Assembly: GCA_045540975.1 (NCBI GenBank) | Contig: JAZQIE010000045.1 | Span: forward strand, 1-13,279 | Direction: 5' to 3' | Length of the DNA stretch: 13,279 nucleotides | DNA from: SIG510 sp045540975 | Lineage (GTDB): Bacteria > Bacillota > Clostridia > Oscillospirales > JAAYXM01 | Shown: positions 5,673-11,358 of the stretch, piece by piece | Layout of the letters: every line of letters starts with the position of its first letter | Position numbering within the stretch: position 1 is the stretch's first letter | Translations under genes and position numbers: made by a program | Notes under the pieces: generated by a model | The model's database searches: none | What the model saw: only the letters and a program-made list of their open reading frames with translations | Told to the model about the DNA's origin: nothing

Positions 5673-6740
5673 ATGGCAAATCAGAGAAAACCTGCGCAGA
5701 AAAGACGTCGCAGAAAGGGAAACCGAACAGCAACCTGGACATATCTTGCTTTTGTTTTGGGCGTGTCTATGATTCTGTCGACCGTTATCATTGTCTCTGC
5801 AAATGAGGTGTTTGCATTTAAACGCCCGTCTACAACCGCGGAGATTTATATCGAAGAAAATGCAACGCTCAATCAGGTCGCAAAACAACTCCGCGATGCG
5901 GATATCATCGATCACCCTGCATTGTTTAAGATGTTCGTGGGGATTACAAAAAAAGAACACAGTTTTGTTCCCGGGATTCATTTGGTCCGTGCCAATATGG
6001 ACTATCGTGCACTTCTGCGGAACTTGACACGAAAGAGTTCGGGTGTGGAGACCGTGCGCGTCACAATTCCCGAAGGCTATGAGATTCGCCAAATCATCGA
6101 TGTTTTGGTGGATTACCGTGTGGTGGAGCGCGAGGCGTTTGAAGAAGCACTCAAAAACGGTGACTTTGAATACGATTTCTTAAAGGGAATCAAAAAAGGC
6201 GCGGTTAACCGATTGGAAGGTTATCTCTTCCCTGATACTTATGAGTTCTATATTGGGGACAACTCCGCGCGCGTCATTGGGAAGATGCTGGACAACTTCG
6301 AAAAACGGTTTGGTGAACCGATGAAGAAGCAGGCAAGTGCACTTGGGATGACAACCCATGAAATTGTGACACTTGCATCTATCATCGAGCGCGAAACCAC
6401 CGGCAAAGACCGTGAGATGATTTCCTCTGTGTTCCACAACCGATTGAAGAGCAAAAACTATCCGTATCTCCAATCTTGTGCAACTGTGTTGTATGCAATG
6501 GGTGAGCGAAAAGAGCGCCTGACGATTGAAGATACCAAAATCAACAGCCCGTATAATACCTATCAGCACAGAGGCCTGCCGCCCGGACCGATTGCAAGCC
6601 CGGGTCTGGAGTCTTTGGAAGCGGCGCTGTATCCTGCGGAAAGCGAGTATCTGTTCTTTGCATTGCAAGAGGACGGTACCCATAAGTTTAGTAAGACGTA
6701 TGAAGAGCACCAAAGTGTGCCGAATGTGAATCCGAACTGA
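5673..6740 (+). CDS. mltG: Endolytic transglycosylase MltG
   Basis: MltG (YceG/YrrL) cleaves nascent glycan strands inside peptidoglycan next to the membrane, setting chain length during wall growth. The 355-residue protein starts with a very basic cytoplasmic tail (KRRRRKGNR), then one membrane segment at about 22-42, a LysM-like subdomain around EIYIEENATLNQVAKQL, and the catalytic YceG domain. The catalytic Glu is E239 in LASIIERET. YLFPDTYEF, SPYNTYQHRGLPPGPI and SPGLESLEAAL are all conserved. The ATG at 5673 is preferred to an in-frame GTG at 5652 because AGGTGG (5660-5665) is properly spaced before it. There are 14 bases after the cyclo-ligase gene, the longest gap in the operon. Its stop shares one base with the following U32 start. 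Confidence 0.97.
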   Translation: MANQRKPAQKRRRRKGNRTATWTYLAFVLGVSMILSTVIIVSANEVFAFKRPSTTAEIYIEENATLNQVAKQLRDADIIDHPALFKMFVGITKKEHSFVPGIHLVRANMDYRALLRNLTRKSSGVETVRVTIPEGYEIRQIIDVLVDYRVVEREAFEEALKNGDFEYDFLKGIKKGAVNRLEGYLFPDTYEFYIGDNSARVIGKMLDNFEKRFGEPMKKQASALGMTTHEIVTLASIIERETTGKDREMISSVFHNRLKSKNYPYLQSCATVLYAMGERKERLTIEDTKINSPYNTYQHRGLPPGPIASPGLESLEAALYPAESEYLFFALQEDGTHKFSKTYEEHQSVPNVNPN

Positions 6741-7954
6741 TGATGAAAAGACCTGAATTGCTTGCCCCGGCAGGGGATATGGAGAAATTTGAACGTGCGC
6801 TCCAATACGGCGCGGATGCGGTGTATCTCGCAGGGACACTGTTTGGAATGCGCGCCGCCGCGAAGAACTTTAACGAGGCAGAACTTGAGCATGCGGTGAA
6901 AACCGCACATGAAAGCGGTGCGAAGGTTTACGTTACTGTAAACACAATGCCGCACCATGAAGAAATAGTTCTTTTGCCCGCTTTTTTGGAATACTGCGAA
7001 AGTATCGGAGTGGATGCATTTCTGGTTGCGGATTTGGGGGTGTTTCGTTTGGTGCAGCGTCATGCACCGAACACACCGATTCATATCAGCACACAAGCGA
7101 GTATCGTGAATTACGAGAGCGCCCGTGCATGGCATGAACTAGGGGCGAGTCGCGTTGTTTTGGCGCGCGAACTCAGTTTGGACGAGATTGCAACCATCCG
7201 CCAAAAAACAAATCCCTCTTTGGAACTTGAGGCGTTTGTCCACGGCGCAATGTGTATGTCCTACTCGGGAAGGTGCATGCTTTCCAAATACATGATTGGT
7301 CGTGATGCAAACCGCGGTGCATGTGCGCAGCCGTGCCGCTGGAAGTATTTGGTTCGTGAAGAGAAACGCCCCGATCAGACCTTTGATGTGATCGAGGAAG
7401 ACGGTACATATATTTTTAATTCCAAAGACCTTTGCATGATTGACCACCTCCCGAAACTCATTGAGGCAGGGCTTGACAGCTTAAAAATCGAGGGCCGTGT
7501 CAAGAGTTCGTACTACGTTGCGTGTGTGACCAATGCATATCGAATGGCGCTGGATGCATATTGCGCAGACCCGAACGGATGGACTCCGCAGGCTGAGTGG
7601 CGCGAGGAGTTGGAAAAAGTCAGCCATCGTGTGTACTATACAGGTTTTTATTTCGGTGAAACGGTTGGCGAAAAATATGATACCTCGGATTACGTCCGTG
7701 ATTGGGACGTGGTCGGTGTTGTGGATTCCTGCGATGAAGACGGGCTTGCATGGATTACCGAGAGAAACCGCTTCTTTGCGGGGGATGCACTTGAAATTGT
7801 TGTCCCGGGCAAAATCGGGATTCCGTTTGTAGCAGATGAATTGTGGGATGAGGAAGGCAACGAACTCTCGGTTGCGGCAAAGGCTGAAATGACCGTTCGG
7901 ATGAAGCTTCCGTGTGTTGCACCCAAGGGTGCGATGATTCGAAAAAAACGATGA
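6740..7954 (+). CDS. U32 family protein, probable tRNA 5-hydroxyuridine synthesis protein (TrhP-like)
   Basis: The protein has 404 residues and the exact U32 signature EAFVHGAMCMSYSGRCMLS (164-182), followed by GACAQPCRW, giving C172, C179, C195 and C199. These fit the Cys cluster thought to bind iron-sulfur in this family. MKRPELLAPAGDMEKF and GADAVYLAG near the start are typical. Although named collagenase-like peptidases, characterised members act in RNA hydroxylation: TrhP makes 5-hydroxyuridine at tRNA position 34 using prephenate, and RlhA acts on 23S rRNA. TrhP is favoured because Bacillus subtilis has its trhP genes just after mltG. There the function is, as I recall, split over two genes with trmR in between; here one gene directly follows mltG. 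The start shares a base with the mltG stop; two consecutive ATG codons (6740, 6743) make the exact start uncertain by one residue. Confidence 0.88.
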   Translation: MMKRPELLAPAGDMEKFERALQYGADAVYLAGTLFGMRAAAKNFNEAELEHAVKTAHESGAKVYVTVNTMPHHEEIVLLPAFLEYCESIGVDAFLVADLGVFRLVQRHAPNTPIHISTQASIVNYESARAWHELGASRVVLARELSLDEIATIRQKTNPSLELEAFVHGAMCMSYSGRCMLSKYMIGRDANRGACAQPCRWKYLVREEKRPDQTFDVIEEDGTYIFNSKDLCMIDHLPKLIEAGLDSLKIEGRVKSSYYVACVTNAYRMALDAYCADPNGWTPQAEWREELEKVSHRVYYTGFYFGETVGEKYDTSDYVRDWDVVGVVDSCDEDGLAWITERNRFFAGDALEIVVPGKIGIPFVADELWDEEGNELSVAAKAEMTVRMKLPCVAPKGAMIRKKR

Positions 7955-8847
7955 AGCGGGAACTTGAATATACCGTTCCCGCGCGTTTGGACGGATGTGT
8001 TCTGCGTGATGTGATGAAACGCGAACTAGGGTTTTCATCGAAGCAGATTTCACGTATGAAAAAACGAGAGGGTGCTATCTGCCAAAACGGTGAGAGTGTC
8101 TATGTGATTTCGAAGGTTAAAACCGGGGATGTCTTGCGATTTGTTCTGGAGGAAGACTCGGAACATGAAAGCATTGTGCCGAGTACGGGCGAGTTTCCGA
8201 TTCGGTTTGAAAACTCCGATGTTTTGGTGGTGGACAAGCCTGCGGGACTTGCGGTACACCCTGCACCGGGTGACAGAGAACAGACCCTTGGGAATTTCGT
8301 GGTAGGGCACTATCTGGCACTTGGTGAATCAATCGTTTACCGTCCCGTGAATCGATTGGATCGCGGCACATCCGGGCTGATGGTGATTGCAAAAAATGCT
8401 TATAGTCACGCGCTTTTGGCACGACAGATGCACAGTGATGCATTTGTGCGTGAGTACCTTGCTGTGACGGAAGGCTGCCCCTCGCCGCAAGAGGGAACAA
8501 TTGTTGCACCCATCTCGCGCGAGGAAGGCTCGGTTTTGCGCCGAACCGTTTCGCCCGATGGAGCCGAGGCAATTACACATTATCACGTTGAAAACAGTGA
8601 GAATGGGCGAAGTTTGGTGCGCTTACGGTTGGATACGGGGCGTACCCATCAGATACGTGTGCATATGGCACATATCGGATGTCCGCTTGTGGGCGATTTT
8701 CTGTATGGGCAAGAATCGGAAGAGATTCCGAGGTGCGCGCTTCACTCCGCGTATCTTTCATTCTGTTTACCGTTTTCGGGAGAGAGGATTGAACTAACAT
8801 CTCCGATTCCCGATGATATGAAACAACTCCTGGAAAGGGAAATTTAA
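7951..8847 (+). CDS. RluA family RNA pseudouridine synthase
   Basis: Converts selected uridines in rRNA or tRNA to pseudouridine. The 298-residue protein has an N-terminal S4-like RNA-binding part (about 13-70, containing LGFSSKQISRMKK) and a catalytic domain with the RluA motif RPVNRLDRGTSG (131-142), in which D137 is the nucleophile. VLVVDKPAGLAVHPAPG and GRTHQIRVHMA (240-250) complete the family pattern. The architecture is like RluD/YlyB and its paralogues; the target base cannot be assigned because Firmicutes carry several such copies. The ATG at 7951 overlaps the stop of the U32 gene (ATGA) and gives a natural N-terminus; an in-frame ATG at 7912 would lie inside that gene. Two RNA-modification genes are thus coupled. 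The stop is directly followed by the next start codon. Confidence 0.95.
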   Translation: MKRELEYTVPARLDGCVLRDVMKRELGFSSKQISRMKKREGAICQNGESVYVISKVKTGDVLRFVLEEDSEHESIVPSTGEFPIRFENSDVLVVDKPAGLAVHPAPGDREQTLGNFVVGHYLALGESIVYRPVNRLDRGTSGLMVIAKNAYSHALLARQMHSDAFVREYLAVTEGCPSPQEGTIVAPISREEGSVLRRTVSPDGAEAITHYHVENSENGRSLVRLRLDTGRTHQIRVHMAHIGCPLVGDFLYGQESEEIPRCALHSAYLSFCLPFSGERIELTSPIPDDMKQLLEREI

Positions 8848-10095
8848 ATGAAACATCGGATTATAGTGATAGGCGGCGGCGCCGCAGGGATGTTTGCCGC
8901 GGTTTGGGCAGCACGCTCCGGCGGAAATGTCTGCCTTCTTGAGCCAAACCCGTATTTGGGCAAAAAACTGAATATCACGGGAAAAGGCCGCTGTAATCTG
9001 ACAAATGCTGCGGATTTGGACGGATTGATGGCAAACACGCTGCGAAACAACCGTTTTCTTTACAGCGGATATGCGCAGATGTCGCCGCAAGACGTTATGA
9101 ACTTTTTTGAAGAACTCGGTGTTCCGCTCAAGGTGGAGCGCGGCAACCGTGTATTTCCGATTTCCGACCGTGCGCGGGACATTACCGATGCATTGGAACA
9201 TGAAATGAAACGCTTGGGCGTCAAAGTTCTGCACACGCGAGCAAAAGAGATTTTGGCAAGCAATGGTGAGGTTTACGCGGTACGTTGCGAGCAAGAAACT
9301 CTGTCTTGCGGACAGGTGATTCTTGCAACGGGCGGACTTTCGTATCCGACTACGGGATCGACCGGAGACGGATACCGCATGGCGCAGGCGTTGGGGCACA
9401 CTTTGGTTGAGCCGACCGCGTCTTTGGTGCCGCTCACATCACATTTGACTCTTTGCCGGTCCCTGCAAGGATTGTCACTGAAAAACGTCACACTCACCGC
9501 GCTTGACGAAAACGGTCGGGAAGTTTTCTCGGAACTCGGTGAGATGTTGTTTACGCACTTTGGCGTGTCAGGTCCGTTGGTACTCAGCGCGAGTGCGCAC
9601 TTGCCAAACGGAAAAGGTACGTTGCAGATTGATTTGAAACCCGGGCTTACCGAAGAACAACTGGATGCCAGAATTCTGCGTGATTTTGCAGCGGCACCGA
9701 ATAAGGACCTCGGAAATGTCCTCGGCGGACTTTTGCCGAAGACCATGATTGGTGCGGTGCTTGGGAAAATGAATGCGGCATCAACCTGCAAGGTACACTC
9801 GGTTACCAAGAAAATGAGAGAAGACCTGGTGGAGCAGCTCAAACGATTTACATTGCCCGCACTCGGGAAACGCCCGATTGCGGAAGCGATTGTGACCGCG
9901 GGCGGGATTTCGGTGCGGGAGGTTTCACCGAAAACGATGGAATCGAAGCTGGTCAAGGGTCTCTATTTTGCCGGTGAGGTATTGGATGTTGACGGATACA
10001 CCGGCGGATTTAATTTACAAATCGCGTGGTCAACCGCATATCTTGCAGGTACTTCTGCGGGGTTGGTCGCGGCGATGGGAGGAGAAACGGAATGA
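8848..10095 (+). CDS. BaiN/HI0933 family NAD(P)/FAD-dependent oxidoreductase
   Basis: The 415-residue flavoprotein belongs to the HI0933/YhiN/YtfP family. It has an N-terminal dinucleotide-binding GGGAAG (9-14), the family motif GKGRCNLTN (45-53), ATGGLSYPTTGSTGDGY around 164-180, and the C-terminal FAD-closing segment VDGYTGGFNLQIAWSTAYLAG-like region. Most members have no proven substrate. One clostridial member, BaiN, was linked to bile acid 7-dehydroxylation, but the family is so widespread that this should not be carried over. The start is immediately after the RluA stop codon, with GGAAAGGG upstream. It overlaps cmk by four bases, and I recall the order flavoprotein-cmk-plsC-ispH as common in Clostridia. 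The annotation is secure as a family, not as a reaction. Confidence 0.93.
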   Translation: MKHRIIVIGGGAAGMFAAVWAARSGGNVCLLEPNPYLGKKLNITGKGRCNLTNAADLDGLMANTLRNNRFLYSGYAQMSPQDVMNFFEELGVPLKVERGNRVFPISDRARDITDALEHEMKRLGVKVLHTRAKEILASNGEVYAVRCEQETLSCGQVILATGGLSYPTTGSTGDGYRMAQALGHTLVEPTASLVPLTSHLTLCRSLQGLSLKNVTLTALDENGREVFSELGEMLFTHFGVSGPLVLSASAHLPNGKGTLQIDLKPGLTEEQLDARILRDFAAAPNKDLGNVLGGLLPKTMIGAVLGKMNAASTCKVHSVTKKMREDLVEQLKRFTLPALGKRPIAEAIVTAGGISVREVSPKTMESKLVKGLYFAGEVLDVDGYTGGFNLQIAWSTAYLAGTSAGLVAAMGGETE

Positions 10096-10775
10096 AGTAC
10101 ATATCCATTGCGATTGACGGACCGTCAGGCGCGGGAAAAAGCACCATTTCAAAGGCGGTTGCAAAGGCGCTTGGCTATCTTTATGTGGACACCGGTGCGA
10201 TTTACCGCACGGTCGGTGTTTTCGTTCGCAATCATGGGGTTGATCCGCGTGATGCGGCAGGCGTTGAGGAACTGTTGCCGCAAATCAAAATTGAAATGCG
10301 TCATATGAGTGGGGTGCAGCGGATGTACTTAAACGGTGTTGATGTGACCGAAGCAATCCGTGAACATGAGATTTCGCGCTATGCATCGGATGTTTCCGCG
10401 ATTCCGGCGGTGCGCGCATTTTTACTTGAAATGCAGCGGAAATTCGCGGCGGAAAACAACGTGATTATGGACGGGCGCGATATTGGTACCGTGGTATTGC
10501 CCAATGCAACCGTGAAGATTTTCCTCACCGCAACCTCTGAAGACCGTGCGCGCAGACGTTGGCTGGAACTCACAAGTAAGGGAAGTGACATTTCCTATGA
10601 GAAGGTGCTCGAGGATATGCGCGTGCGCGACCGCAACGATGCTTCCCGTTCCATTGCACCGCTGAAGCCTGCGGAGGATGCGGAACTGCTTGACAGAAGA
10701 GGCTTTGAACTGGAAGACAGCATTGCCGCGATTACTTCGATCATCAAAAAGAAGGTGTCCGATCATGCTGTATAA
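10092..10775 (+). CDS. cmk: Cytidylate kinase
   Basis: Phosphorylates CMP and dCMP with ATP, recycling CMP released by lipid and RNA turnover. The 227-residue protein shows the P-loop GPSGAGKST (10-18), DTGAIYR, EISRYASDVSAIPAVR, and DGRDIGTVV (127-135) which contacts the nucleotide, then RDRNDASRSIAPLKPAEDA in the LID and C-terminal region. All match bacterial Cmk at normal length. The ATG at 10092 follows GGGAGGAG and overlaps the flavoprotein stop; an ATG at 10026 in the same frame would add 22 unrelated residues. The 3' end overlaps plsC by 11 bases. The cmk-rpsA neighbourhood is old and also found in enteric bacteria. Confidence 0.97.
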   Translation: MKYISIAIDGPSGAGKSTISKAVAKALGYLYVDTGAIYRTVGVFVRNHGVDPRDAAGVEELLPQIKIEMRHMSGVQRMYLNGVDVTEAIREHEISRYASDVSAIPAVRAFLLEMQRKFAAENNVIMDGRDIGTVVLPNATVKIFLTATSEDRARRRWLELTSKGSDISYEKVLEDMRVRDRNDASRSIAPLKPAEDAELLDRRGFELEDSIAAITSIIKKKVSDHAV

Positions 10776-11358
10776 AACTTTGGTTGCGATTCTTGCCCCG
10801 ATTTTTCGTACACTTTATCGTCTGAAGGTAACGGGCGTTGAGAATGTCCCCGCGGGTGCTGCGGTGGTTTGCTGTAATCATACCTCGCTGCTTGACCCGG
10901 TTTTGCTTGCGGTTGGATTCGGATATAAAATCCCGCTTTGTTTTATGGGAAAAAAAGAATTGTTTCAAAATCGCTTACTTGGTTGGTTTTTTCGAAAAGT
11001 ACATGCATTTCCCGTTGACCGCGGAAATGTGGAGCTCGTCACCATCCGTCACAGCATCAACCTGCTCAAGGAAGGAAACAAGCTTGGTATTTTCCCCGAG
11101 GGCAGACGTGTTCTGCCCGATGAAGAATCGGACGGAACCGAGGGTGTCAAGACCGGTGTCGCAATGATTGCGATGCGCGCAAACGCGCCGATTGTTCCTG
11201 TGTATCTCACACGGAGAAAGAAACTGTTTCGTAAGCATTCTTTGATTATCGGAACGCCGATTGTTCCGGAAAAACGTGAAGGCGGCACCGCTGAGAATTA
11301 CCAGCGAATCGCAACCGAAGCATTTCAAGCAATTTTGGATTTGGGAGATGGAACGTAG
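10765..11358 (+). CDS. plsC: 1-acyl-sn-glycerol-3-phosphate acyltransferase
   Basis: PlsC adds the second acyl chain to lysophosphatidic acid, giving phosphatidic acid at the inner face of the membrane. The 197-residue protein has the catalytic NHxxxxD motif as NHTSLLD (38-44), the conserved FPVDRG (82-87), the glycerol-phosphate binding FPEGRR (110-115) and VPVYLTRR late in the fold. A hydrophobic N-terminal helix (about 2-19) probably anchors it to the membrane. The start lies inside the end of cmk with AAGGTG upstream. The stop codon TAG shares its last base with the GTG start of ispH. Length and motifs are ordinary. CMP released when CDP-diacylglycerol is used can be recovered by the neighbouring Cmk, which may explain the pairing. 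Confidence 0.95.
   Translation: MLYKTLVAILAPIFRTLYRLKVTGVENVPAGAAVVCCNHTSLLDPVLLAVGFGYKIPLCFMGKKELFQNRLLGWFFRKVHAFPVDRGNVELVTIRHSINLLKEGNKLGIFPEGRRVLPDEESDGTEGVKTGVAMIAMRANAPIVPVYLTRRKKLFRKHSLIIGTPIVPEKREGGTAENYQRIATEAFQAILDLGDGT

Noticed and set aside
9273..9956. 227-codon minus-strand open frame opposite the flavoprotein gene
   Set aside because: Ser- and Pro-rich antisense shadow of a clearly conserved flavoprotein; no start signal.
8848..10095. Bile acid 7-dehydroxylation role for the BaiN-like protein
   Set aside because: The family is widespread in bacteria without bile acid metabolism, and no bai genes are nearby.
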